In this document: positions 33,860 to 43,283 of the stretch, one piece after another | Numbering within the stretch: position 1 is the stretch's first letter | How the letters are laid out: the number at the start of each line of letters is the position of its first letter | From: Truepera sp965215315 | Lineage (GTDB): Bacteria; Deinococcota; Deinococci; Deinococcales; Trueperaceae | DNA: 64,000 nucleotides | Direction: 5' to 3' | Assembly: GCA_965215315.1 (NCBI GenBank) | Contig: CBDCDB010000008.1 | Span: forward strand, 868,001 to 932,000 | The notes under the pieces: model-generated | What the model was told of the DNA's origin: nothing | Databases searched by the model: none | What the model saw: the letters and a program-made list of their open reading frames with translations, nothing else | Translations under genes and position numbers: made by a program

Positions 33860-35701
33860 GTGCAGACCCTAAAAGACCTTTTTCGTTATGTTCGCCGTTA
33901 TCCGGGGGCGTTTTCACTCGGCGCGGTGATGCTCATCGTGTACAGCGCCGCGTTCGTACAGACGCCGCGCGTGATCGGCGCAGCTGCCGCCGCCTTTGAA
34001 GCCGAAACCATCAGTCTGGGTACGCCTTGGGCGTTTTTTAACGGGATTTTTGCCGGGGCCGGTTCGTTTGAGAAGGTGGTCTCGAGGCTCCAAAACCCGC
34101 CCACCGCCTCCATCTGGATTTACGTGCTGGCGATTTTCGCGCTCGCCATTATCTCATCAATTGCCATGATTATCGTCCGCCGTTCGATGCTCAACGCGTC
34201 GTGGGAAATTCAGTTTGACATGCGCCGCGACCTGTTCAAGCACTTTACCCGGCTGGGCAGCGATTACTACGACGACACCCGCGTCGGCGACCTGATGGCG
34301 CGGCTGACCGCCGACCTGAGCGCTGTCCGGCAGTTTATCGGCGTCGGTATTTTTCAAGGTCTCAACACCGTTTTGCTCCTCGGTTTTACCTTCTGGCGGA
34401 TGTTTAACTTGGACGCGAACCTGGCACTCCTGACGCTTATTATCGTGCCGCTGATTACGCTCAGTTTTTTTGTCCTGTTGCGCGTCGTCACGAAACGCTA
34501 TGAGGCGGTGCAGGCGCAACTCTCAGACGTGTCAGCGATGGCGCAGGAAAATTTCAGCGGGATTCGGGTCGTTAAAGGTTTCGGTATCGAAGGGCGGGAA
34601 ACGGAGCGGTTCGGAGCGCTCAACAGCGAGTTTATCCGCCGCAACTTGTCACTGACCAAAGCTGACGGGCCGCTCTTCCCTTTGATGGAGATGCTCTTCG
34701 GCCTCACCGTGTCGGTGTTGCTGCTCTTCGGGGGCCGCGCTATTTTGAGCGGCACCTTTAACATCGGCGGTTTCATCGACTTTTTGTTCCTATTTTTGCA
34801 GATTCAGTGGCCGATTCTGGCGCTCGGCTGGATTGCGTCGATGGCGCAACGCGGCTTTACCTCATGGGGACGGTTACGCGAAATTTTTGATGCCAAACCA
34901 AGCATTATCGACAACGCTGACACTGATTATGGTTTAGAAGCGGTGCGCGGTGCCGTCGAGTTTCGCAACGTGACGGTGCGCTTCGGTGAGGTCGCGGCGC
35001 TAGACCGGGTGAGCTTTAAGATTCCGGCGGGCCGCAAGGTCGGGCTGACCGGACACACCGGCTCGGGCAAAACGCTGATCGTTAACCTTATTGCACGGCT
35101 GATCGACCCGGACGAAGGCGAAGTTTTGATCGACGGCGTGAACGTCAAGCGCTACCCGGTTGAGGTGCTCCGTCAACATATCGGTCTAGTACCGCAAGAG
35201 CCGTTTCTATTCTCCAATACGATTGCTGAAAACATCACCTACGGCGTCCCGCAAGAATCGCCGGAAAAGACGAAGGAGCACGCGGCGCAGGTAGCCCGTC
35301 TGGTGCAACTTTCAGGTGACGTGGAAGACTTTCCGCAGGGCTACGACACCTCGTTGGGTGAACGCGGCGTCACGCTTTCCGGCGGACAGCGGCAGCGCAC
35401 GGCGATGGCGCGGGCGATTGTCCGCGATCCGAGCATCTTGATCTTAGATGACGCGCTGTCCGCTGTCGATACGCAGACCGAGGCGCTGATCCTAGAGAGC
35501 TTGCAGCGCGTGACCGAAGGGCGCACCAGCCTGATTGTCGGACACCGGATTACGGCGCTCGAGGCCGCTGACTTTATTTTGGTCTTAGACGGGGGCCGCG
35601 TGGTTGAACAGGGTTCACACGCCGAACTCGTCGCCCGAAACGGGTGGTACGCCGACATCAACCGTAGGCAGCAGCTCGAGGAGTCGCTAGATGCCGCGTA
35701 A
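33860..35701 (+). CDS. Heterodimeric ABC exporter, subunit with degenerate ATPase site
   Basis: The protein has about 613 residues from the GTG at 33860, which has a perfect AGGAGG at 33848-33853; the upstream ATG at 33815 lacks one. Six membrane helices precede an ATPase domain: Walker A GHTGSGKT, signature LSGGQRQR, Walker B ILILDDALSAVD. The residue after the Walker B Asp is Asp rather than Glu, the mark of the degenerate site in heterodimeric exporters such as TM287/288. It overlaps the partner gene by 11 bases, so both form one two-gene operon. Substrate unknown; drug or lipid export is typical. Confidence 0.9.
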   Translation: MQTLKDLFRYVRRYPGAFSLGAVMLIVYSAAFVQTPRVIGAAAAAFEAETISLGTPWAFFNGIFAGAGSFEKVVSRLQNPPTASIWIYVLAIFALAIISSIAMIIVRRSMLNASWEIQFDMRRDLFKHFTRLGSDYYDDTRVGDLMARLTADLSAVRQFIGVGIFQGLNTVLLLGFTFWRMFNLDANLALLTLIIVPLITLSFFVLLRVVTKRYEAVQAQLSDVSAMAQENFSGIRVVKGFGIEGRETERFGALNSEFIRRNLSLTKADGPLFPLMEMLFGLTVSVLLLFGGRAILSGTFNIGGFIDFLFLFLQIQWPILALGWIASMAQRGFTSWGRLREIFDAKPSIIDNADTDYGLEAVRGAVEFRNVTVRFGEVAALDRVSFKIPAGRKVGLTGHTGSGKTLIVNLIARLIDPDEGEVLIDGVNVKRYPVEVLRQHIGLVPQEPFLFSNTIAENITYGVPQESPEKTKEHAAQVARLVQLSGDVEDFPQGYDTSLGERGVTLSGGQRQRTAMARAIVRDPSILILDDALSAVDTQTEALILESLQRVTEGRTSLIVGHRITALEAADFILVLDGGRVVEQGSHAELVARNGWYADINRRQQLEESLDAA

Positions 35702-37691
35702 CGAGGTAGAAGTGCCGGACAACATTGAACAAAAAAGCATCTATCAGCACGACAATAATTATAATATCGAAGACGCCAAACGCGAGGCGCGGCGAACCAG
35801 ACGTGGTAAAGTGGCGGCGCTCCGGCGTGAGGGGCTCTATGACGAAGAGGGTGAAGCCGTCAACCGCGAGCTGAGTGGCGGGATTTCCAGACGGCTGCTG
35901 CGTTACCTGCGCCCCTACCGCACCCACGTCTTCTGGGCGATTGCCCTGCTCCTGCTCTACAGCGCCGTCGTACCGGTCTTCCCTTACCTCATTACGCTGG
36001 CGATTGACCGTTACCTCAACCCGGTCGCCGCACCTTTTACGGCGCTGAGCGACAGCGCCCGTTACAACGGCGTCGTCGTGCTGGTGTTGGCTTACATGGG
36101 CCTCCGGGCGCTGAACTTTGCCCTCCGTTACGGCTATACCTATTTGGTCAACTGGCTCGGACAACACGTTATTTTCGACATTCGCAACGAGATTTTTAGC
36201 AAGGTGCAGCGGCTCCACATGGGCTTCTTCGATCGTACGCCGGTCGGACGGCTGATTACGCGGGTCACGAGCGATATTGAGGCGATTCAGCAGGCTGTGG
36301 TCGACGGCGTGGTCGGAATGATCGCCGATGTGGGTCTGCTCATCGGTCTGATGATCTACATGTTTACCATCAACTGGCAGCTCGCGCTGATTACGCTTTC
36401 GGTCATGCCCGTGCTTTACTTTATCCTCAACTACGTGCGCAGCCGCATCCGCGACGCGTTCCGGGCCGTGCGGCTCCGCACCTCGAAGTCAAATTCTTAC
36501 CTGTCTGAAAACCTTACCGGGATGAAGACCGTCCAGCTTTTTAACCGTGAGCGGCGTAACGAACGCGAGTTTGACCGTATCAACCTCGACTTGCTCGACG
36601 GCTACGCCGAACAAGTCCGCTGGTTCAGCCTCTTTTTTCCGGTCGTACAGCTGACCAGCGCCGTTTCGGTGGCGCTCATCCTCTACTACGGCGCGTCGCT
36701 CTTAACCGGGACCCCCGCCGGTACCGGCGGCGCGATTACCATCGGTTTGTTGACCGCCTTTTTGCAGTACTCGCAAGACTTCTTCAGGCCAATTCAAAAC
36801 CTGAGCGACCGCTTTAACATCTTGCAGGCAGCGACCGCCTCGGCGGAACGCATTTTCGACCTGCTCGATACCCCCGAAGAGGTCAATTCCGAGCTTGACG
36901 CCGACACTTTCGAGTCCGGCTTTCGGGGCAAGGTCGAGTTCGATAACGTCTCGTTTGCCTACAACGAAGACGAGTGGGTCTTACGCGACTTGGATTTCGC
37001 TATTGAACCGGGTGAATCAGTGGCGTTCGTCGGGCACACCGGGGCAGGAAAAACGACCATTATCAGCCTAGTCAGCCGTTTTTACGACGTGCAGCGCGGC
37101 AGCGTCAGGCTTGACGGCAAAGACGTTAAAGATTACGACCAGATTGAACTGCGGCGGCACGTCGGCATCGTGTTGCAAGACCCGTTTTTGTTTAGCGGCA
37201 CGGTGAGAAGCAACATCACCCTGAATGACCCGACTATCTCTTTGGAACGCGTAACCGAAGCTGCCAAGTTTGTCAACGCGGACGGGTTTATCGAACGGTT
37301 GCCGCAAGGGTACGACACGCCGGTTCGGGAACGCGGGGCGGGGTTCTCTACAGGACAAAAACAGCTCATCGCCTTTGCCCGCGCCCTGGTGCAAAACCCA
37401 GACATCTTGCTTGTGCTAGACGAAGCGACCGCAAACGTCGATACCGAAACCGAAGAGCTGATTCAGGACGCTTTAGAGAAGCTCATGCAGGGCCGCACAA
37501 GCATCATCATCGCGCACAGGCTGTCGACGATTCAAAACGTCGACCGCATTATGGTGATGAAAAAAGGGCAACTGCTCGAGCAGGGCAACCACTTTGAGCT
37601 TTTAGAGCAGGGCGGCTACTACCGCAGGCTCTATGAGCTGCAATATCAGGGGCAGGGTGACGATAAACGTGCTCCGGTGGGAGACGACTAG
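35691..37691 (+). CDS. Heterodimeric ABC exporter, catalytically competent subunit
   Basis: The protein has 666 residues. A charged N-terminal extension of about 65 residues (NNYNIEDAKREARRTRRGKV) precedes six membrane helices and an ATPase domain: Walker A GHTGAGKT, signature FSTGQKQL, Walker B ILLVLDEATANVD with the catalytic Glu kept. Together with the upstream subunit it makes an asymmetric exporter with one active ATP site. The signature motif STGQ departs from SGGQ. Overlap with the upstream gene suggests coupled translation and stoichiometric assembly. Confidence 0.9.
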   Translation: MPRNEVEVPDNIEQKSIYQHDNNYNIEDAKREARRTRRGKVAALRREGLYDEEGEAVNRELSGGISRRLLRYLRPYRTHVFWAIALLLLYSAVVPVFPYLITLAIDRYLNPVAAPFTALSDSARYNGVVVLVLAYMGLRALNFALRYGYTYLVNWLGQHVIFDIRNEIFSKVQRLHMGFFDRTPVGRLITRVTSDIEAIQQAVVDGVVGMIADVGLLIGLMIYMFTINWQLALITLSVMPVLYFILNYVRSRIRDAFRAVRLRTSKSNSYLSENLTGMKTVQLFNRERRNEREFDRINLDLLDGYAEQVRWFSLFFPVVQLTSAVSVALILYYGASLLTGTPAGTGGAITIGLLTAFLQYSQDFFRPIQNLSDRFNILQAATASAERIFDLLDTPEEVNSELDADTFESGFRGKVEFDNVSFAYNEDEWVLRDLDFAIEPGESVAFVGHTGAGKTTIISLVSRFYDVQRGSVRLDGKDVKDYDQIELRRHVGIVLQDPFLFSGTVRSNITLNDPTISLERVTEAAKFVNADGFIERLPQGYDTPVRERGAGFSTGQKQLIAFARALVQNPDILLVLDEATANVDTETEELIQDALEKLMQGRTSIIIAHRLSTIQNVDRIMVMKKGQLLEQGNHFELLEQGGYYRRLYELQYQGQGDDKRAPVGDD

Positions 37692-38113
37692 GCAGCTGGT
37701 ACTTTTGTTTGTTCAAGGCGGGTTCTACCTTACTGGACATGAGAAGCAAAAGCCAGGGAATAAGAAGCAGGCGTTGAGAAGACTACAAAGTGTCGGCATT
37801 TATCCCCTTCACAAGTGAGTTTGAACGTAACTCTTTAGAAGATAAGCGTCCGCACGAACCAAGAAGCAGCCGAACACCCTCCCAACCATAGTACGGCCTC
37901 GGCCCGCTAACCTCGACCGTTGACCAACTTCTCTCCCGTCAGCGGGAGCTTCTTCGGATGGCGCTGAAAGAAACGTCAAGTCAAACAGCAAAATTGTATA
38001 GCCGCTAAACTCCAATCCTAACGCCAAAAGTAGTTTGGCGAAAGGGGATTGTTCACAGCGTTTTGTAGCCAGGTGTCACGTGAACTATTTACATGGTGTA
38101 GTATCTTTGACAT
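37692..38113. other. Intergenic region after ABC exporter
   Basis: 422 bases without a supported gene. A hairpin CTCCCG-TCAG-CGGGAG lies at 37933-37948. TAGTAT at 38099-38104 may be the -10 box of the glycosyltransferase gene, nine bases before its ATG. No MITE copy recognised. Confidence 0.4.
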
Positions 38114-39271
38114 ATGCGTGTTCTCGCCTGGCCCGGACTTCAGTATGTGCAGCAACCGTACATTACGCAGCTCTATACACACCTGACAAATATCGGAGCC
38201 GAGGTTACAAACTTCTCACCCTTTGCAACGGTTAAAAAGCCGTTCGACGTGTGGCACATGCACTGGCCTGAAAACCGTCTTATCGACCCCAACCCGCTCT
38301 GGGCCGGGGCACAAACCGCGCGGCTCCTGACCGAAATGCAGGCGGCGCGGCTACGCGGTACTAAAATAGTCTGGACAGCGCACAACTTAAAGCAGCACGA
38401 AGGGCGGCATCCGCGCCTCGAGCCTCATTTCTGGTGGCACTTCGTCCGGCTGTTAGACGGCTGGATCGCGCTGAGTCCTGCGGGGCAAAAGCTCGCTGAA
38501 GAGAAGTTCCCTTATCTTAAAAACGTGCCGTGTTTTATCGTGCCGCTAGGCCACTACCGCGGTCACTATCAGGATACGGCAACGACCCACTCGGCGCGGC
38601 GGGCGTTAGGTCTTTCGGAAGCGCCGCGCGTCGTGTCGTTTGTCGGACATATCCGCGCCTACAAAAACGTGCCACACCTGGTCAAAACATTCCGGCAGCT
38701 GCCCGGTGATGACGCACTCCTGATCGTGGGGCGCACCAAAGACGCGTGGTTAAAGCGTGAGATCGAAGACGCCGCCGGAGCCGACCCGCGCGTTAAGCTT
38801 TTTCTCGAGTTCGTTCCCAACGACGACCTGCAGCTCTACTTGCGGGCCAGCGACCTCGTAGCCCTGCCGTATCAGGACATCCTTAACTCGTCTAGTGCCG
38901 TACTCGCCCTTTCGTTCGATGTTCCGGCGCTCGTTCCGGCGCGCGGCGCGATGGGCGACTTGCAGCGTTACGCCGGTCGTAAATGGGTCAGAACGTTTCC
39001 GGGTGAGCTGGACGCCGAAACGCTTTCGGGAGCGCTCGAGTGGGCCGCAGAGCCGCGCTCCGCCGTAAACTTAGAAGGGCTGAGCTGGAACGTTATCGCG
39101 CAGAAAACGCTCTTGGCTTATGAAGCGTTCTGTGCGGGTACGCCCGTCCCAGCGACGCGCCCCGCCCCGGCTCCGCTTCGTCCTCTCCGCAGTACCTTGC
39201 CGCCGCCACGCCGCCGCGCCCTGCCCCCTGCTTTGGCAGCGCGTAAGGAACGCTCGGTCTCCGAACGTTAG
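38114..39271 (+). CDS. Glycosyltransferase, GT-B fold
   Basis: This 385-residue glycosyltransferase family 4-like protein has the N-terminal half HMHWPENRLIDPNPLWAGAQ and KIVWTAHNLKQHEGRHPRLE, and the C-terminal donor-binding half VSFVGHIRAYKNVPHLVKTF followed by YLRASDLVALPYQDILNSSS. It probably adds a sugar to an exopolysaccharide or cell-surface glycan. After about residue 345 it has an odd Pro/Arg-rich tail (RPAPAPLRPLRSTLPPPRRR), which may be disordered. Confidence 0.82.
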   Translation: MRVLAWPGLQYVQQPYITQLYTHLTNIGAEVTNFSPFATVKKPFDVWHMHWPENRLIDPNPLWAGAQTARLLTEMQAARLRGTKIVWTAHNLKQHEGRHPRLEPHFWWHFVRLLDGWIALSPAGQKLAEEKFPYLKNVPCFIVPLGHYRGHYQDTATTHSARRALGLSEAPRVVSFVGHIRAYKNVPHLVKTFRQLPGDDALLIVGRTKDAWLKREIEDAAGADPRVKLFLEFVPNDDLQLYLRASDLVALPYQDILNSSSAVLALSFDVPALVPARGAMGDLQRYAGRKWVRTFPGELDAETLSGALEWAAEPRSAVNLEGLSWNVIAQKTLLAYEAFCAGTPVPATRPAPAPLRPLRSTLPPPRRRALPPALAARKERSVSER

Positions 39272-39469
39272 GCCGTTTTTAGAGACAAACCCGGTACCGG
39301 TTGTTTTGCGGTAGGCTGATATTACTACGAAAGGTACCGACAATGTGAGGCAGCGCGAAGATAGAACAGCCTTGTCAGTTTTGGACCGTCACGGGTTGAG
39401 CACACCTTTGGGACAATTGCTCCAACAAGTTGAAAGGGGACGCTGCGCCTGTGGCGCTGCCGGAAGCCT

Positions 39470-40399
39470 ATGAAAATCGTCTGTTTCGGCGAAGCCCTGA
39501 TCGACTTCAAAGAGACCGGCCCGCTCGCCTTTCAGGGCTTTGTCGGCGGTTCGCCACTCAATGTAACTGTAGCAGCAGCGCGTTTGGGAACCCCCGTAGC
39601 CCTCGCCGCACAGGTTTCGCGTGACCTTTTCGGTGAGGCGATTGTAGCGCACTTGGAAGCCAATAGCGTAGACACGTCGCTCGTCTTAAAAGACGCCGCA
39701 CCCTCGACGCTAGCGTTCGTCGCCGAATCGGGCGGCGACGTAGACTTCTCTTTTATCGACGAAGGAGCCGCCGATACCGGTTACGACCCCCGTCCGAGGC
39801 CGCAACTTCCAGGCACCGTCGAATTTATCGTGTTCAGTTCGATCAGACTTCTGCGCGAACCCAGCGCCTCAGCAATAACGGAGATTGTCGCCGCTCACCG
39901 AGACCGTACGACCGTCATGTTCGACCCCAATATCAGACCGGCGCTGATCCCTGACCGGGCCGCCTACGAACCCACGCTAAAGCTGGCCCTAGAACTCAGT
40001 CACCTCGTCAAGGTCAGCACGCAAGATTTACGCTGGCTCTACCCGGACGCCGACCCGTTAGCTGCCGCCGAGAGCTGGTTAGGACGAGGCCCGGAAGCGG
40101 TCATCGTCACGCAAGGGGAAGCGCCCACCGTACTGGTACGGGCTCAGGGGCAGCTCGAGATTCCCGTTCCCCACGTCCAGATTGCCGATACGGTCGGCGC
40201 AGGCGATACCTTTATGGGCGCGCTGATGGTGCGGTTAGGCGAAAAAGGTCATACGGGCGGGCTTGATACCCTGCCAGACGCTGCGTGGCGGGACGCACTC
40301 GCCTTTGCCGCTGCCGCCGCCGCACTTAACTGCACCCGCTCCGGCGCAGACCCACCCACCCGCGCTGAACTGAGAGCGTTCGACCCTCCGACTGGGTAG
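39470..40399 (+). CDS. PfkB-family carbohydrate kinase, fructokinase-like
   Basis: This 309-residue ribokinase-fold enzyme has the substrate loop GFVGGSPLNVTVAAARLGTP (PfkB signature 1) and the catalytic DTVGAGDTFMGALM (Asp as base, anion hole GAGD). It resembles fructokinases; the actual sugar is unknown. It is about 200 bases downstream of the glycosyltransferase. The gene's TAG stop may coincide with the end of a degenerate MITE copy. Confidence 0.85.
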   Translation: MKIVCFGEALIDFKETGPLAFQGFVGGSPLNVTVAAARLGTPVALAAQVSRDLFGEAIVAHLEANSVDTSLVLKDAAPSTLAFVAESGGDVDFSFIDEGAADTGYDPRPRPQLPGTVEFIVFSSIRLLREPSASAITEIVAAHRDRTTVMFDPNIRPALIPDRAAYEPTLKLALELSHLVKVSTQDLRWLYPDADPLAAAESWLGRGPEAVIVTQGEAPTVLVRAQGQLEIPVPHVQIADTVGAGDTFMGALMVRLGEKGHTGGLDTLPDAAWRDALAFAAAAAALNCTRSGADPPTRAELRAFDPPTG

Positions 40400-40486
40400 C
40401 GCTACAGTAATGACGTGTCCTTACCTGAGCAGAGGATGTTTGCAACGTGGTTACGAGGCTCGTTGCCGACCAAATGACACCTGCTA
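40397..40486 (-). repeat. Possible degenerate MITE copy I
   Basis: Reading leftward from 40486: TAGCAGGTGTCATTTGGTCGG, close to the family start, but the core GCACGCAC and the far end are not clear. Treat as tentative. Confidence 0.35.
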
Positions 40487-40621
40487 AAGGTCGCGACATC
40501 AAAGTCACAGCAAGTCAATCACCCTAGGTTGAGGTGACGCGGATACCGTCATTTCGGCATTTTGGACGTTTGTCGGTTGAGCGCAGCTTGTGAGCCGACT
40601 CTACCGTGAGCCTCGCCGTCA

Positions 40622-40918
40622 GTTGGGCAGCGACACCTTAAACACTGCCCCGCCTATCGGGGCGTTTGTAACTGCTACTTGTCCGCCGTGCAATTCTGCG
40701 AGCAGTTTAACTATCGCCAAACCGGAACCTGAAGCGCCGTCATTCGGATGATAAACCCGCTTGAAGACTCGAGCGCGGCAGCTACTCCCGCCGCGCCGCG
40801 CTTGCGCCTGACGCTACCGATGTGCGCGTCTACTACGCGCTCCAACACTTCAGATTCAGGCAACCACAACTCTAAAAGCGCACGGTTGAACTCGAGAGTT
40901 TTGCCGGGGCAGCGCCGT
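40622..40918 (-). pseudogene. Decayed two-component system: response regulator tail joined to kinase tail
   Basis: Read leftward, about 40918-40750 encodes an OmpR-type DNA-binding tail (TLEFNRALLELWLPESEVLE, then RVVDAHIGSVRRKRG). In another frame, about 40765-40622 encodes the ATPase tail of a histidine kinase (GASGSGLAIVKLLAELHGGQ, then VAVTNAPIGGAVFKVSLPN and stop). The receiver, the kinase sensor and the dimerisation parts are missing. A large internal deletion has fused the two relics out of frame. The genes they regulated cannot be guessed. Confidence 0.7.
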
Positions 40919-41120
40919 TAGCCGTATCTAAAAAGTGAGGGTCTTAAAAGCCTGGATGAACCCAGCTTGTCCCTCACCACCCTCATTAGAAATGGGTGGG
41001 GTAGTTTTTACTCGGCTGGTTCCCAAAAGGCTGCGAAGGTTCTATCACCACTTTACGAGAGCTGCCACCGTCTGTCCGTGTCTTACCGAGCTGGGCACCT
41101 TTTATACAGATGGGTATCAC
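40919..41120. other. Non-coding stretch before the IS110/MITE block
   Basis: No supported gene. An imperfect hairpin (CCACCCTCATT/AATGGGTGGGG) lies near 40977-41003. Confidence 0.3.
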
Positions 41121-41156
41121 TAGCAGGTATCGTCTGGTCGGGAACGTTCTACGTAA
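41121..41156 (+). repeat. MITE copy D, left part (split by IS110)
   Basis: First 36 bases of a 101-bp copy (TAGCAGGTATCGTCTGGTCG start). The remaining 65 bases are at 42509-42573. Copy E at 63473-63573 gives the uninterrupted version. Confidence 0.85.
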
Positions 41157-41524
41157 CCTGAGTTCGAGGTTTCTCCAGGGATAGGTTTTCCGTCTCTGCC
41201 AGGTTTGCTTTTACAAGCGTAAGGCGGGCCTGAGGCTAAAACGCTCACGTAGGCTTAAACAGCGAAAACGCAACCCTCGAGACGGTCGGCAGTCACCGAA
41301 AGTACAGGATTTGCGTGCCGGACGTGAGAATAACCCCGAACTTGTATGTTGAGTGCGGGTCAAGAGTAAGGCCGACTCCGAACCTGAGCGTTTGAGCTCG
41401 TACCTGAGATAGGCCTGCTCAACCCATCACCAAGACTCCGAACCAGCATCCTGAGCCGTTAAGGCCGGATCTGCAAGTATGCGAGCGGTGGTGGCCTAGA
41501 GCCGGACCCAAGCTGGAGGACGAG
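41157..41524 (+). ncRNA. Candidate bridge RNA region of the IS110 element
   Basis: 368 non-coding bases between the left end and the recombinase start, the position and size expected for the bridge RNA of IS110-group elements (established for IS621 and relatives). CTCACGTAG at 41244-41252 could pair with 8 of 9 bases of the target CTACGTAAG; this is suggestive only. Structure was not computed. Confidence 0.4.
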
Positions 41525-42478
41525 ATGACGTTTGTAGGCATCGACGTAAGCAAACTCAGCCTGGACGTGGCTGCACTCCTTGATACCGGTGAAATCCATC
41601 GGGGAAAGTTTGGTAACACCCCAGAAGGCCATCGTGAGCTGCTAACTTGGCTCGAATTCTTTCCGAACTGCCGTCTGGCCCTGGAAGCAACGGGCTCCTA
41701 CCACCGGCGTCTTGCTGCGACCTTACAAGGCACTTACGTGAGCGTGAGCATCCTTAATCCAGCCCAGGTCAGCTATTTCATGAAGCGCCAGCACCGCCGT
41801 AACAAAACCGATAAAGCGGACGCCTTGTGGCTAGCGGTTTACGTCAAAGAGCGGCAACCTGCTCCCACCCTCGCCGTGAGTCCGCTACGGCAATCGCTCG
41901 CTCGGGAAATTCAGGCGCTAGCGAAGGACCTGACGCGACTCAAGAACCGGCTCGAGGCAGCCGAACATGGTCAGGTTCATCCCGAGGTGGTGACTTCCCT
42001 GAAGCGGCGCATGGCCTCACTAGCAGTAGAAAAGCAAGCCCTGGAGAATGAGCTCGAGCTGGAGACGAAGCGTTCGAACGAGCACGAACTCTTGTTGTTG
42101 ACGAGCATTCCTGGGATTGGGATTCGGACTGCGTGTCTGCTCCTGGCAGAGTTAGGCTCGGTAGCGCGGTTTGCTACAGCACGCAAGCTAGTCGCCTTTG
42201 TTGGGCTGACACCTACCCAGTTTACCTCCGGTACGAGCGTGGCTCAACCAAGCCATATCTCACGCTTAGGTTCTGCCTACTTGCGGCATATCTTGTACAT
42301 GCCGTGCCTCGCAGCTATTCGTTTTAATCCTGTCGTTAAGGACTTCTTTGAACGTCTGGTGAGGCATGGTAAACATAAAAAGGCGGCGGTGGTAGCATGT
42401 ATGGCTAAACTGCTAAGGATGATCTTTGGCGTGCTTACGCACAGGAAACCCTTCCAGCCAACTTCAGTTCAAGCTTGA
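41525..42478 (+). CDS. IS110-family DEDD recombinase
   Basis: The protein has 317 residues. The N-terminal RuvC-like DEDD domain shows FVGIDVSKLSLDVAALL (first Asp), LALEATGSYHRRLAATL (Glu) and RNKTDKADALWLAVY (the DxxD pair). The C-terminal Tnp20 domain has SIPGIGIRTACLLLAELGSV and the catalytic-Ser region FTSGTSVAQPSHISRLGSAY. It looks full length and active. RNA-guided insertion is the known mechanism of this family. Confidence 0.92.
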   Translation: MTFVGIDVSKLSLDVAALLDTGEIHRGKFGNTPEGHRELLTWLEFFPNCRLALEATGSYHRRLAATLQGTYVSVSILNPAQVSYFMKRQHRRNKTDKADALWLAVYVKERQPAPTLAVSPLRQSLAREIQALAKDLTRLKNRLEAAEHGQVHPEVVTSLKRRMASLAVEKQALENELELETKRSNEHELLLLTSIPGIGIRTACLLLAELGSVARFATARKLVAFVGLTPTQFTSGTSVAQPSHISRLGSAYLRHILYMPCLAAIRFNPVVKDFFERLVRHGKHKKAAVVACMAKLLRMIFGVLTHRKPFQPTSVQA

Positions 42479-42508
42479 CAAATCAACACAGCATCTCAGG
42501 TTACGTAA

Positions 42509-42573
42509 GATTTTCCCAGTCGAGCACGCACGTTCTGGGATGATACTGGTGTCAATCTCTTGTGCAGATGCTG
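42509..42573 (+). repeat. MITE copy D, right part
   Basis: Last 65 bases of copy D, with core GAGCACGCAC and the end GATGCTG. With 41121-41156 it makes exactly 101 bp. Confidence 0.85.
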
Positions 42574-42579
42574 CAAGTC

Positions 42580-42711
42580 TAGCAGGTATCAGCTAGTTTG
42601 AGACGCTCTGGGGAAATGATGGTCGTTCCTGCGGAGGACTTCGTACACTAGTACGCACCCCTAAGAGATGATAGCTGCGAGCTTCGCGCTTAGTAGGTGT
42701 GATAATTGCTA
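42580..42711 (+). repeat. MITE copy B (132-bp form)
   Basis: Starts TAGCAGGTATCAGCTAG and ends GTGATAATTGCTA, followed by TA (42712-42713). Same length as copy A. It lies six bases after copy D, so two copies stand nearly in tandem. Confidence 0.85.
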
Positions 42712-42851
42712 TATTGCGGCAGCGCAACGCTTGCTGAAAGGTCACGCAACCTATAGCCTTGACCCAAATACAAAACGGGCAGCCCTGTCACAATGGGCAC
42801 TATACAAACCTGCACGTACCGATTTGGACGTGAAAGCTAGAGGAGATAACC

Positions 42852-43226
42852 GTGGGACTTTTCGACAATCTTTTAGGGAACGCTTCAGAAGTAGACGCCG
42901 GTAAGCTCGAGGGCGAGTTCAAAACGCTGCTGGCCAAGGGTGAAGGGATCGAACACGCCTACCGCATGTTTCGTGACCTGATCGTTTTTACCAACAAACG
43001 CTTTATTACCGTCGATAAAGAAGGAACCGGCAAGAAACGAACGTATGTATCAGTACCGTACAGCAGCATCACGAAGTTTGCCAAGGAGAGTTCAGCGCGC
43101 TTTGAAACGGACGCCGCGATTACCTTGTGGATTCGGGGCGACCCCGAGCCGATGGCGCTCGAGTTCGGCAAGGATAAAAGCATCGATGATGTGTACCAGG
43201 TACTCAGCACCTACATCTTGAGGTAA
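42852..43226 (+). CDS. Bacterial PH-domain protein
   Basis: This 124-residue protein resembles the YvbH/BPH family PH-like domain (PF08000): MFRDLIVFTNKRFITVDKEG, then YVSVPYSSITKFAKESSARF and a C-terminal helix. Such proteins are single-domain and of unknown function. The GTG start at 42852 is supported by AGGAG at 42841-42845. Convergent with the LysM gene, sharing a terminator. Confidence 0.85.
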   Translation: MGLFDNLLGNASEVDAGKLEGEFKTLLAKGEGIEHAYRMFRDLIVFTNKRFITVDKEGTGKKRTYVSVPYSSITKFAKESSARFETDAAITLWIRGDPEPMALEFGKDKSIDDVYQVLSTYILR

Positions 43227-43283
43227 AGCTAAGCCCGCAAATAAACGACGATCGGCACCCGTTTGGGCACCGGTAGGTACAAG

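Larger units (their letters stand above)
41150..42508 (+). mobile_element. IS110-family element inserted in MITE copy D
   Basis: The element lies between two copies of TACGTAA (41150-41156 and 42502-42508) and is about 1.35 kb. TACGTAACCTGAG at the left and CTCAGGTTACGTA at the right form a 13-bp inverted repeat. It carries one DEDD recombinase gene with about 370 bases of non-coding left end, where IS110 elements encode their bridge RNA. Comparing copy D with copy E shows the empty site, so insertion was clean. Confidence 0.8.

Noticed and set aside
35658..36218. Reverse frame within the ABC exporter genes
   Set aside because: Lies wholly inside a well-supported exporter subunit; shadow.
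41121..42711. Composite transposon formed by two MITE copies around IS110
   Set aside because: The IS110 lies inside one copy and the second copy is a neighbour; the split-repeat reconstruction explains the layout better.
42580..42711. Riboswitch or attenuator upstream of the PH-domain gene
   Set aside because: The structured sequence is MITE copy B, found elsewhere in unrelated contexts.
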